64,000 nt of DNA. It comes from Metabacillus litoralis (lineage in GTDB: Bacteria; Bacillota; Bacilli; Bacillales; Bacillaceae). Of the stretch, positions 44,806 through 52,619 are shown one piece after another (the stretch's first letter is position 1; each line of letters starts with the position of its first letter). Location: the NCBI RefSeq assembly GCF_003667825.1, contig NZ_CP033043.1:1241001-1305000 (forward strand), given 5' to 3'. Below the pieces are notes generated by a model. That model worked only from the letters and a program-made list of their open reading frames with translations, ran no database searches and was not told the origin of the DNA. Made by a program: the position numbers and the translations under genes.

Positions 44806-46020
44806 ATGAAAAACAGAGCGGTAGCATATATGGGACCTGGAAAAGTAGAGGTCCAGGACATAGGATATCCTGACTTAGTATTAAGAGATGGCCCTGGTGT
44901 AAATCCATTGAATGTTGGTCGAAAGTGTAACCATGGCGTTATTTTAAAGGTTGTTACAACAAACATTTGTGGTAGTGATCAGCATATGGTGAGGGGAAGA
45001 ACAACTGCACCTTCGGGGTTAATTCTTGGACATGAAATCACCGGGGAAGTCATTGAAGTAGGAAGCGATGTTGAATTTATTAAAAAAGGAGACCTTGTAT
45101 CCGTTCCATTTAACATCGCTTGTGGTCGTTGTCGTAGCTGTAAGGAACGCGACACTCATATATGTGAAAATGTAAACCCTGATCGTCCAGGCTCAGCATA
45201 TGGATATGTTGATATGGGGGGATGGGTCGGAGGTCAATCCGAATATGTAATGGTACCATACGCTGATTTCCAACTTTTAAAGTTCCCAGATAAAGACCAA
45301 GCTATGGAAAAAATTAAAGATTTAACCATGCTATCAGATATCTTTCCAACAGGCTATCACGGGGCAGTAAGTGCAGGAGTGAAGCCAGGCTCAACTGTTT
45401 ATATCGCTGGTGCTGGTCCAGTTGGTCTTGCAGCAGCACATTCTGCACAATTACTAGGTGCAGCAGTTGTTATTGTTGGAGATTTAAATGGTGAGAGACT
45501 TGCTCAAGCAAGAAGCTTCGGATGTGAAACAGTAAACCTACGTGAACATCCAGACTTAGGAGAACAAATCGAGCAAATCTTAGGTACACCAGAAGTAGAT
45601 TGTGCTGTGGATTGTGTTGGCTTTGAAGCATCAGCTCATGGAGCAAATGCTGGTGAAGCACCTGCAACTGTATTAAACTCAATTATGACAGTTACACGTG
45701 CAGGAGGGAGACTTGGTATTCCGGGATTATATGTAACAGGTGACCCAGGCGGAATTGATGAGGATGCAAAAATTGGAACATTAAAGGTACGACTTGGATT
45801 AGGATGGGCGAAAGCACACACGTTTGTTACAGGTCAAACACCAGTCATGCAATATCATAGGGAATTAATGACAGCGATATTAAGTGGTAGAGCACAAATT
45901 GCAAAAGCCGTTAATGCCACTGTTATTTCACTTGATGAAGCTCCAAGAGGTTATCAGGAATTTGACAAAGGTGCTGCAAGAAAATATGTCATTGATCCAC
46001 ACGGACTTGTGAAAAACTAA
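44806..46020 (+). CDS. fdhA: Glutathione-independent formaldehyde dehydrogenase (zinc MDR family)
   Basis: 404 residues, close in sequence to the Pseudomonas putida NAD-dependent enzyme as I remember it. Zinc alcohol-dehydrogenase features: STNICGSDQH-like TTNICGSDQHMVRGRTTAPS near residue 45, LGHEITGEVIEVG, the structural zinc cysteines in CGRCRSCKERDTHIC near residue 105, SAYGYVDMGGWVGGQSEYVM, and the NAD site YIAGAGPVGLAAA near residue 200. The enzyme keeps NAD bound and can dismutate aldehydes. Single gene under sigma-54 control; the physiological aldehyde may differ from formaldehyde. Confidence 0.9.
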   Translation: MKNRAVAYMGPGKVEVQDIGYPDLVLRDGPGVNPLNVGRKCNHGVILKVVTTNICGSDQHMVRGRTTAPSGLILGHEITGEVIEVGSDVEFIKKGDLVSVPFNIACGRCRSCKERDTHICENVNPDRPGSAYGYVDMGGWVGGQSEYVMVPYADFQLLKFPDKDQAMEKIKDLTMLSDIFPTGYHGAVSAGVKPGSTVYIAGAGPVGLAAAHSAQLLGAAVVIVGDLNGERLAQARSFGCETVNLREHPDLGEQIEQILGTPEVDCAVDCVGFEASAHGANAGEAPATVLNSIMTVTRAGGRLGIPGLYVTGDPGGIDEDAKIGTLKVRLGLGWAKAHTFVTGQTPVMQYHRELMTAILSGRAQIAKAVNATVISLDEAPRGYQEFDKGAARKYVIDPHGLVKN

Positions 46021-46056
46021 TTAATACTTAATGATAAGGGGATAGAAACCTTTATG

Positions 46057-46098
46057 AAAAAGGCGGAGAACAACAAAGGTTGTTTCCGCCTTTTTTTA
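46057..46098 (+). terminator. Terminator of fdhA
   Basis: AAAAAGGCGGA (46057-46067) pairs with TCCGCCTTTTT (46085-46095), with inner AACAAC/GTTGTT, and the T tract extends to 46097. Confidence 0.9.
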
Positions 46099-46120
46099 AT
46101 GAATCATATAAGAGTAATCA

Positions 46121-46336
46121 TTATCGTTTTTTCTTCTTAGGATCATTTGCTGGGTTATTTTTGACTACTTTATCAAAAATGACATAAACATACACAACGT
46201 TATCGTCAGTAATTTTAATAGTAGAAACTCTACCTTTACGGCCTTTAATTTTTATATTTTCGTTTTCAGATGGAGGTTTTTCTAAGAGCTGAGTTAACAC
46301 AACGGTATTATTTTCTACAAACTGTACAACTGGCAT
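46121..46336 (-). CDS. Small basic-tailed protein of unknown function
   Basis: 71 residues from an ATG preceded by GAAAGGAGAAA, a good ribosome site. The KIKGRKGRVSTIKITDDNVV region near residue 28 looks like a small beta-barrel (KOW- or SH3-like) strand pattern, and the C-terminus is a run of lysines (DPKKKKR). No family recognised; an RNA-binding role is a guess only. Confidence 0.6.
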   Translation of the reverse strand: MPVVQFVENNTVVLTQLLEKPPSENENIKIKGRKGRVSTIKITDDNVVYVYVIFDKVVKNNPANDPKKKKR

Positions 46337-46450
46337 AAATAATTTCTCCTTTCGAATTTCGAAATAAGATAGAAGAAGGAAGGAACTAATGTGTGTAGTA
46401 TAGATACATATTTAAAAAAACTTTTAATTAGACCATATTTATACAAATTA

Positions 46451-46501
46451 CATTATTACGTAAAATATAAATTTGACGTAATAATGGATATAATTTAAAC
46501 T
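46451..46501 (+). promoter_or_regulatory. 11 bp inverted repeat over the xerS promoter region
   Basis: CATTATTACGT (46451-46461) and ACGTAATAATG (46476-46486) are perfect inverted copies separated by 14 bases. The right arm overlaps TTGACG (46473-46478), which is followed after 17 bases by TAAACT (46496-46501), a candidate promoter. The start codon of xerS is at 46537. It could be an operator or a recombinase binding site. Confidence 0.5.
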
Positions 46502-46536
46502 ACTATTATAGAACTTTGGGTCTTGAGGTGAATTTT

Positions 46537-47619
46537 ATGGCTACAGAATCACAGCAACAACATTATCGTAAGCTTCAACTATTGCTAAAAGAATTACCGT
46601 GGTATGTTGAAGAATATATTGATCATAAACGGAGAAAGCTTTCAGCAGCATCATTACTGAATTACTGTCATGATTATAAAATTTTCTTCAATTGGATCAT
46701 CTCAGAGCAACTTTATAACGGTAATCTTAAGGAAATTCCTTTGGATTTACTGGAAACATTAACAGTACAACAAGTTGAAGGCTTTTTATATGCTTTGCAA
46801 TACGAACTACATAACAAAGAAATTACAGTAAACCGAAAATTATCAGCATTAAAGTCCCTTTTTAATTATTTACAAAACATTGCTGAAACGCGTGACTTAA
46901 AACCTTATATCCAGCGTAATGTGATGGCAAAAATTGAATTTAATGAGCTTAAGGATAGTATGGAAACGATTGCAAACAAAATGGAGGGCAAAATCCTCAT
47001 TGGTGATGAGTATGAAAAGTTTCGTCGTTTTATTGCTCATGACTATGGTGAGGTTTGTAAAGAAAACAAGAAGCTTTTTAACTTTTATCGATTAAACCAA
47101 GAGCGTGATACTGCGATTGTATCACTTATATTAGGTTCAGGCTTACGTCTTTCAGAGGTCGTAAATCTTGATTTAGAAGACATTGATTTTACTAAGTTTT
47201 CCGCACGTGTTATTCGTAAAGGAAATAAAGAACAATATGTCTACTTCAGTAAAATTGCGATGGATGATCTTCAGGAGTATCTAAAAATAAGAGAAGCTCG
47301 ATATCTTGTGGAAAAAAGCAATAAGGCTTTATTTGTAGCAGCAGCAATGGGACCAAAAGGCAAATCCAGACGCCTGACAGCACGTTCAATAGAAAAGCTT
47401 ATTGAAAAATATGCTGCAGCGTTTGGAAAGCCGTCCCTATCGGTTCATAAGTTAAGACATTCATTTGCTACGAGGTATCATTCTGAGATTAATGATGTAC
47501 CTAAACTTAGAAGACAATTAGGCCATTCCTCTATTCAAACAACAATGATCTACACACATATAAGAAATGATGATTTAAAAAGTGCTGTAGATCGTATGGA
47601 TATGCCGAAAGAACAGTAA
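46537..47619 (+). CDS. xerS: XerS-like tyrosine recombinase
   Basis: 360 residues from ATG 46537 with TTGAGGTG upstream. An N-terminal SAM-like core-binding domain (about 20-130) precedes the catalytic domain. Catalytic residues are visible: R204 in LGSGLRLSEV, the lysine in the IRKGNKEQ hairpin, H304 and R307 in VHKLRHSFATRYH, the second histidine in QLGHSSIQTT and nucleophile Y339 in MIYTHI. The single-recombinase XerS branch fits best by overall pattern and length. It has its own promoter region; no dif site was recognised nearby, so a housekeeping versus accessory role stays open. Confidence 0.85.
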   Translation: MATESQQQHYRKLQLLLKELPWYVEEYIDHKRRKLSAASLLNYCHDYKIFFNWIISEQLYNGNLKEIPLDLLETLTVQQVEGFLYALQYELHNKEITVNRKLSALKSLFNYLQNIAETRDLKPYIQRNVMAKIEFNELKDSMETIANKMEGKILIGDEYEKFRRFIAHDYGEVCKENKKLFNFYRLNQERDTAIVSLILGSGLRLSEVVNLDLEDIDFTKFSARVIRKGNKEQYVYFSKIAMDDLQEYLKIREARYLVEKSNKALFVAAAMGPKGKSRRLTARSIEKLIEKYAAAFGKPSLSVHKLRHSFATRYHSEINDVPKLRRQLGHSSIQTTMIYTHIRNDDLKSAVDRMDMPKEQ

Positions 47620-47622
47620 GCT

Positions 47623-47793
47623 TTATAGAGATTCCATTTCTTCTTCAAAATAAAACGTATTCGGATACTCTTTTAATGTATAAGAGTATCTTTTCATGTT
47701 AGCAACATAACTACAGTTAGTGATTGTAACAACTTCCTTTTTAGCTTTAAGAAATACTTTTTCGTCGATCTTAAATTTGTTATTATTTTTCAT
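47623..47793 (-). CDS. Small protein of unknown function (56 residues)
   Basis: Reads from ATG at 47793 to TAA at 47623. It is basic and aromatic-rich with FKIDEKVFLKAKKEVVTI then CSYVANMKRYSYTLKEY and an acidic end. The pattern is that of a small folded beta-strand protein rather than random sequence. The ribosome site is weak (AAGAAAG). It is convergent with xerS, two codons from its stop. Family not recognised. Confidence 0.5.
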   Translation of the reverse strand: MKNNNKFKIDEKVFLKAKKEVVTITNCSYVANMKRYSYTLKEYPNTFYFEEEMESL

Positions 47794-48171
<378 letters not shown>

Positions 48172-48381
48172 TTAATTTGAGTAAGCATCAGTTAGTTTTA
48201 AGTGTTCTATACAATGATACAAATCACATTTCCACGTATTTTCTAACATTTTTAGAGAAGTTAATGATGTATTTTGTACAGATTGTTTCGTATTTAGATC
48301 TGGTACAAGTTCCTTCAACATCTTTTTAATAAAAGCACATTTCGGTGTTTTTTTTACTATTTCATCAAAAATGCATTGCCC
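48172..48381 (-). pseudogene. Decayed protein-coding fragment, family unknown
   Basis: One minus-strand frame stays open from just after a TAG at 48382-48384 to TAA at 48172, about 69 codons. The reading contains IFDEIVKKTPKCAFIKKMLK and later WKCDLYHCIEHLKL, which look like real protein, but there is no start codon before an internal methionine and no ribosome site. A truncated gene remnant is the best reading. Confidence 0.4.
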
Positions 48382-48417
48382 CTAAGGATTACACTATTAT
48401 GCTCTTCAATGTCTAAA

Positions 48418-48492
48418 TTAAAGTACCTCCAGCCTTATTTCCACTTCTTTATTCCAATCTATTGTGCCATGACGAATCATACCGATCTTCAC
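48418..48492 (-). pseudogene. Histidine phosphatase fragment (5' end only)
   Basis: From GTG 48492, preceded by GGGAGGGGAG, the frame reads KIGMIRHGTIDWNKEVE and stops after 24 codons. The RHGxxDWN pattern is the N-terminal catalytic motif of phosphoglycerate-mutase-like phosphatases. The rest of the gene is absent, so this is a truncated remnant with an intact translation start. Confidence 0.55.
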
Positions 48493-48525
48493 TACATCTC
48501 CCCTCCCTTTTACAAGTCTTGAGAA

Positions 48526-48915
48526 CTATTCATTTTCAATGACATGCCATTCTATAAGATTGATGGCATGACCATCTGGATCATAAACATCGAAATCGAT
48601 ATGTACATTTGTACCAGAGGACCAATGATTCAATTCCCCTACCTTGATTTCTTTTTCTTTTAATTTTGAATAGAGATCTTCAATATGATCACAGTTCAAA
48701 TTAAAGGTTGGATGCTTATGAGGAGTAATCGTCTCAGTCGTTTCAATTAACGTTAACAAGGGAGAATGTTCACTGATCAGGTAATTTGCTCCCCTTCCAT
48801 TCTCCCACTGTTCAACATCTCGCAGTTTTAAGCCTAATACATCTGAATAGAATGTAATTGATTGATCTAAATTACTTACTCTTATAAATACGGCTCCTAA
48901 ATAGTTAACAACCAT
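48526..48915 (-). CDS. VOC (glyoxalase/bleomycin resistance) family protein
   Basis: 129 residues. A vicinal-oxygen-chelate beta-alpha-beta module pair is seen from AVFIRVSNLDQSITFYSDVL near the start and HIDFDVYDPDGHAINLIEWH near the end, with a metal-ligand glutamate in NLIEW. It is 25 bases downstream of a second VOC gene on the same strand, so the two are probably one operon. Substrate unknown; divergent tetR-type gene may control it. Confidence 0.85.
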   Translation of the reverse strand: MVVNYLGAVFIRVSNLDQSITFYSDVLGLKLRDVEQWENGRGANYLISEHSPLLTLIETTETITPHKHPTFNLNCDHIEDLYSKLKEKEIKVGELNHWSSGTNVHIDFDVYDPDGHAINLIEWHVIENE

Positions 48916-48940
48916 TTCCCCTCATTCCTCTCAGCCACTT

Positions 48941-49300
48941 TTATGAAATTTTACAAATCATCAGCATATTCCCATCAGGATCTTTAATATTAAAAGAATG
49001 TCCATGCTCAATGTTTGTCACAATTTCCACTCCCTTTTCTTGCATAAACTGATAGGCTTGATGAATATCATCTGTATTAAAATGAAACATAGGTGTTCTT
49101 GCATAAGAATCCTTCGTATAAATCTTACTATCTAGGACAATGTTTAATCCATTATTGTCCATTGGTATGCAGCAAAGGTGATCTAATAAAATCTCATATG
49201 TAGGCTCTAAGTTTAATAGTGAGCAATACCACTCTCGAGCTTTTTTTATATCACTTACTGGTATGAAAATGGCCCCAACTTTATTTAAGATAATACTCAA
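48941..49300 (-). CDS. VOC family protein
   Basis: About 119 residues. AIFIPVSDIKKAREWYCSLL near the start and HSFNIKDPDGNMLMICKIS at the end are the paired VOC signatures, with GLNIVLDSK in the middle. TTG 49300 is preferred because GGGGAG lies seven bases upstream; a GTG at 49309 would touch that site. Upstream partner of the other VOC gene; enzyme activity not predictable. Confidence 0.83.
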   Translation of the reverse strand: MSIILNKVGAIFIPVSDIKKAREWYCSLLNLEPTYEILLDHLCCIPMDNNGLNIVLDSKIYTKDSYARTPMFHFNTDDIHQAYQFMQEKGVEIVTNIEHGHSFNIKDPDGNMLMICKIS

Positions 49301-49475
49301 AAAAATCACTCCCCTATATAGTTGAAAAGAGTACTTCAGTGCTTGCTTGAAAAGTTCTGAGCACCCCCTCCTATCATAATTACATGCATCTCACCAAGTT
49401 CCTGTATTATATTCTCCTTATTTTCTTTTTTTCCTTTTTATTACAATATAAAATAACTTAATCTCCAAAAATTTC

Positions 49476-49505
49476 TTGACTAGGTAAATCGTTCCATTGG
49501 ATAAT
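49476..49505 (+). promoter_or_regulatory. Sigma-A-type promoter of the TetR gene
   Basis: TTGACT (49476-49481) and GATAAT (49500-49505) are 18 bases apart, 48 bases ahead of the start codon. Confidence 0.5.
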
Positions 49506-49552
49506 ACTAATGAGTAATATAATTTTAAATAGAATTAGAGGTCTTTTACATC

Positions 49553-50143
49553 ATGGGTAAAAAAGGTCGTAAGGAAGGATCAAATGGTGCGGAAAGCAGA
49601 GCAAACTTGGTTTTAATAGCTGCAGAGGAATTTGCTACATATGGCTACTATGATACAAAAGTGAGTACGATTGTGAAAAAAGCAGGAGTCACTCAACCTA
49701 CCTTTTATTTATATTTTGATAGTAAGGAGGCTATTTTTTCAGAGTTAATTCAAACTTTTCGTCATAAGCTTTCAGAACTAACAAAGGAAAGCAGGCTTGA
49801 AACAGGTTTAGACCCCGCTTTATTGCCTGATAGAATTGCAATCGGTTTGTCTGCTATCTTGCAATTTTTTTATGATAATCCACACTTAACAAAAATTGGG
49901 TTTTATTATTCATCAGAGGCAGAACGAATAAAAAAGCAACTCGTTGAACAAATAACAGAAAATCTATTATCCGAACAAAGAGATGGTTATTTTCGAGAGG
50001 ATATTGATATGAAAACAGTAAGTGAAAGTTTGGTAGGATCTATTGAACGTCTTACTCTTACCTATTTATTTACTGATCAGAAAGAACCTGTTCAGCTTGC
50101 TAAGGAAATTGTTCATCTATATTTAAATGGACTTAAGGTGTAA
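49553..50143 (+). CDS. TetR-family transcriptional regulator
   Basis: 196 residues. The N-terminal helix-turn-helix is seen in AAEEFATYGYYDTKVSTIVK followed by KAGVTQPTFYLYFDSKEAIF (residues about 24-65), and the C-terminal all-helical region would bind a ligand. It is divergent from the two VOC genes, which are its most obvious targets together with itself. The N-terminus starts with a basic GKKGRKEG stretch. Ligand unknown. Confidence 0.88.
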   Translation: MGKKGRKEGSNGAESRANLVLIAAEEFATYGYYDTKVSTIVKKAGVTQPTFYLYFDSKEAIFSELIQTFRHKLSELTKESRLETGLDPALLPDRIAIGLSAILQFFYDNPHLTKIGFYYSSEAERIKKQLVEQITENLLSEQRDGYFREDIDMKTVSESLVGSIERLTLTYLFTDQKEPVQLAKEIVHLYLNGLKV

Positions 50144-50209
50144 AATTCATTGCTATTTGAAAGGTTCTGTACTTACCTTTCTGATCATAATTAATTGGAG
50201 TTGATCATA

Positions 50210-50335
50210 ATGAAGGTTTATGAAGAAACGAAAATGGAAGAGTTAGATCAAGAGTGGGTTGAACTCATTTCCAAAGCTAGAGAAATGGGCCTTAGTACAG
50301 AAGAGATTCGTGAGTTTTTAAGTTCAAAGCAGTAA
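50210..50335 (+). CDS. SinI-type anti-repressor, 41 residues
   Basis: From ATG 50210 with TTGGAG upstream. After a short N-terminus, LDQEWVELISKAREMGLSTE then EIREFL reproduces the SinI dimerisation helices; B. subtilis SinI has LDQEWVELM at the same place. SinI-type peptides sequester SinR-like repressors that control biofilm matrix and motility genes. There is no sinR next to it, so it must act on a repressor encoded elsewhere. It lies 66 bases after the TetR gene and before a terminator. Confidence 0.82.
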   Translation: MKVYEETKMEELDQEWVELISKAREMGLSTEEIREFLSSKQ

Positions 50336-50385
50336 TAGCTAGCATATGTAACTTATCTTTAAATTACCATACCTATTGTAACTAA

Positions 50386-50417
50386 CGCGATGTACAAATT
50401 CTGCATCGTTTTTTTTA
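50386..50417 (+). terminator. Terminator after the sinI-like gene
   Basis: CGATG (50388-50392) pairs with CATCG (50404-50408), followed by eight T residues. The stem is short but the T tract is clear. Confidence 0.6.
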
Positions 50418-50447
50418 TTGTGTAACTTTTTTGTGAAACAAGAAAAT

Positions 50448-50466
50448 TCGGGGAGTGACAGGCACC
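50448..50466 (-). repeat. Copy 2 of the 19 bp dispersed motif
   Basis: On the minus strand this reads GGTGCCTGTCACTCCCCGA, identical to the copy at 33106-33124 in 18 of 19 positions. Like that copy it sits just beyond the 3' end of a gene on its own strand (the prs gene). Confidence 0.6.
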
Positions 50467-50478
50467 CCCCAACAAAGT

Positions 50479-51432
50479 CTACTGCACTAACTCGTCTACT
50501 GATTGTTTCTCGTGAATTCGTTTAATTGCTTCACCGATTAGTGGAGCAACAGAGAGTTCAACGATTTTGTCTATTCTTTTGGATTCTGGAAGTGTAATTG
50601 AATCTGTAATAATGAGTTCTTTGATGTTTGAATTTTGAATACGTTCAATTGCCGGTCCTGATAAAACTGGATGTGTACAACATGCATACACTTCTTTTGC
50701 GCCATTTTCTGTCAGGGCGTTTGCAGCTAACGTAATGGTCCCAGCTGTGTCAATAATATCGTCGATAAGAATCGCAGTTTTTCCTTCGATGTTTCCAACA
50801 ATATTCATCACTTCTACAACATTAGGTCTTGGACGTCTTTTATCAATAATGGCAATAGGAGCTTTTAGACGATCGGCCAATTTACGAGCACGTGTTACAC
50901 CACCATGATCTGGTGAAACGATCACAAGATCCTCTAAATTCTTATCTTGGAAATACTGAGAAAGAATTGGAACTCCTAAAAGGTGGTCAATCGGAATGTC
51001 AAAGAACCCTTGAATTTGTGGTGCATGTAAGTCTAGAGCAATCACACGTGTTGAACCTGCTGTTTGAAGTAGGTTTGCAACAAGTTTAGCTGTAATTGGT
51101 TCCCTTGCTCTTGCTTTACGATCTTGTCTTGCATATCCATAGTATGGAATAACTAAGTTGATTGTATTTGCTGAAGCACGCTTAAGGGCATCTACCATAA
51201 TAAGCAGCTCCATTAAATGTTCGTTAACTGGATCACTGATTGATTGAATGATATAAACATCACAACCACGGATACTTTCTTCAATATTTATCTGGATTTC
51301 TCCGTCACTAAAGCGAGTAACAGAACACTTTCCTAATTCGACTCCAAGGATATCACTAATTCTTTTTGATAGAGAAGGATCAGAGTTTAGTGAAAAGATT
51401 TTCAAATTAGGATCTTCATAGTGATTAAACAT
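50479..51432 (-). CDS. prs: Ribose-phosphate pyrophosphokinase (Prs), possibly a second copy
   Basis: Makes phosphoribosyl pyrophosphate from ribose-5-phosphate and ATP for nucleotide, histidine and NAD synthesis, and for the NaMN used by CobT. From ATG 51432 the protein is 317 residues, the B. subtilis length; frames to 51483 add a non-homologous tail. [80 protein letters not shown] and the PRPP loop [16 protein letters not shown] are all present. The usual gcaD-prs neighbourhood is missing, which suggests a paralogue. Confidence 0.93.
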   Translation of the reverse strand: MFNHYEDPNLKIFSLNSDPSLSKRISDILGVELGKCSVTRFSDGEIQINIEESIRGCDVYIIQSISDPVNEHLMELLIMVDALKRASANTINLVIPYYGYARQDRKARAREPITAKLVANLLQTAGSTRVIALDLHAPQIQGFFDIPIDHLLGVPILSQYFQDKNLEDLVIVSPDHGGVTRARKLADRLKAPIAIIDKRRPRPNVVEVMNIVGNIEGKTAILIDDIIDTAGTITLAANALTENGAKEVYACCTHPVLSGPAIERIQNSNIKELIITDSITLPESKRIDKIVELSVAPLIGEAIKRIHEKQSVDELVQ

Positions 51433-51853
51433 GTTAATGAGTAAACCTCCAATAGCCATTCTTAATTTTAAGTTAGTTTCCAATTTACTATTTTACACTA
51501 AATTTACCTAACATTAATAATTATTTATTAAAAAAAGCAGAGAATTTAATTAGAAAATCTTTGCTTTTCATCATGTTCTATTGAAGTGAACCAATTACTC
51601 TATTTTTAGAACACCGCTAACATCATTCCATTCCGCTACTTTAGCTTCTTTAAACCTTATCTTTGAGTACTTATATAACCATTCTTCTCCTGTAATTGAA
51701 TCAGGTGTACCCATAAACATCTGGACTAATAATACCCCACTTTACCTTAGCTTGGTATTTGCAACAATGAAGAGACATTCCTATTTTAAAGAGAGTAAAA
51801 AAGACACATTCTTTTTGAAAAATATGTCTTCTTAAAAAAATATCCTGTATCTA
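51433..51853. other. Region between prs and the DinB gene with a lipoprotein-like remnant
   Basis: About 420 bases. On the minus strand, 51720 to 51595 reads MFMGTPDSITGEEWLYKYSK followed by IRFKEAKVAEWND and stops: this resembles the C-terminal half of an SmpA/BamE-like small lipoprotein, with an in-frame stop just upstream and no N-terminal part, so it is probably a remnant. A hairpin, AAGACA (51801) with TGTCTT (51825), flanked by A and T runs, would end the DinB transcript. Confidence 0.4.
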
Positions 51854-52387
51854 TTATGATGGAAAATCTTCCGCTGCAATATAAGCTTCTTTTATAATTT
51901 TAAAATGATGTAGCTCATGTCCTGCTAAAATAAAAACAAGTGCACGTGCTGTTACCTCAGAATCTAGTGCGGTACCTTTTCTTTCTAAATCCTCTAAGGT
52001 TAGTGTTTTGATAAATTGTAAAGTGCTTTGCCGAACAGCAGCAAAATCCTCTAGTAACTCTTTTACAGATCGTCTATTAAAGTCAGCGTTTTTAATGTAG
52101 GCATCTTTATCATAGATATGAAGAGACATAGCTTCCCCTCTCGCGATACAAAGAAGCGCAAAACTTAAAACACGCTCAGTATCTGAGAGATGCCCAATCA
52201 CTTCCTTTATACTCCATTTGTTAGGCGCGTATTTATATAACCCTTGTGCTTCGGAAAGGTCCTTAAGTAAGTTGATTGTTTCGTTATTTTGTTGTTGTAA
52301 TGATGCGAAAATGTCATCTTCAGGCACTAAGTCTACGTATTTTGCAAAGTACGTGTTATATTCATCTACAGTTGGTTTTTTGATCAT
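51854..52387 (-). CDS. DinB/YfiT-like family protein
   Basis: 177 residues, predicted four-helix bundle with a three-histidine metal site: the histidine in KEVIGHLSDTERV near residue 66 and the HELHHFKII pair near residue 158. NLLKDLSEAQGLYKYAPNKW leading into SIKEVIGH is typical of the DinB-2 group. These are putative thiol transferases or metal hydrolases. AAAGGATGAG precedes the ATG. Not recognised beyond family level. Confidence 0.85.
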   Translation of the reverse strand: MIKKPTVDEYNTYFAKYVDLVPEDDIFASLQQQNNETINLLKDLSEAQGLYKYAPNKWSIKEVIGHLSDTERVLSFALLCIARGEAMSLHIYDKDAYIKNADFNRRSVKELLEDFAAVRQSTLQFIKTLTLEDLERKGTALDSEVTARALVFILAGHELHHFKIIKEAYIAAEDFPS

Positions 52388-52489
52388 ATCATCTCATCCT
52401 TTCATCTGTATTTAGTTCATATTCGATGAAAAATAGCGGATTCCTTCTTTTGGAAGTTTTGTCGAAAAACTAATATTTTGTTGAAAACA

Positions 52490-52573
52490 TCAAATAAAAG
52501 AACAAAACTAGCAAATATATTTATCAAATCTTCAAATAAAATCACAAAATTGGCGAATATATATGTAATAACT
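52490..52573. repeat. Imperfect tandem duplication of 42 bp
   Basis: TCAAATAAAA begins at 52490 and again at 52532, followed in both copies by (G/T)(A/C)ACAAAA(C/T)T(A/G)GC(A/G)AATATAT. The region is very AT-rich and lies between the DinB gene and thrZ. A 70-codon open frame across it is not credible. Confidence 0.45.
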
Positions 52574-52589
52574 CCCAATATATATGACA

Positions 52590-52612
52590 AGGCACAACGA
52601 AATGTTGTGCCT
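52590..52612 (-). terminator. Hairpin downstream of thrZ
   Basis: AGGCACAAC (52590-52598) pairs with GTTGTGCCT (52604-52612), 9 bp with a 5-base loop, just after the minus-strand stop at 52620. The following T tract is weak. Confidence 0.65.
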
Positions 52613-52619
52613 GTGCACC

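Noticed and set aside
46451..46486. dif site for XerS
   Set aside because: The arms are 11 bp as in dif, but the central region is 14 bp rather than about 6, and the arms are perfectly symmetrical, unlike dif.
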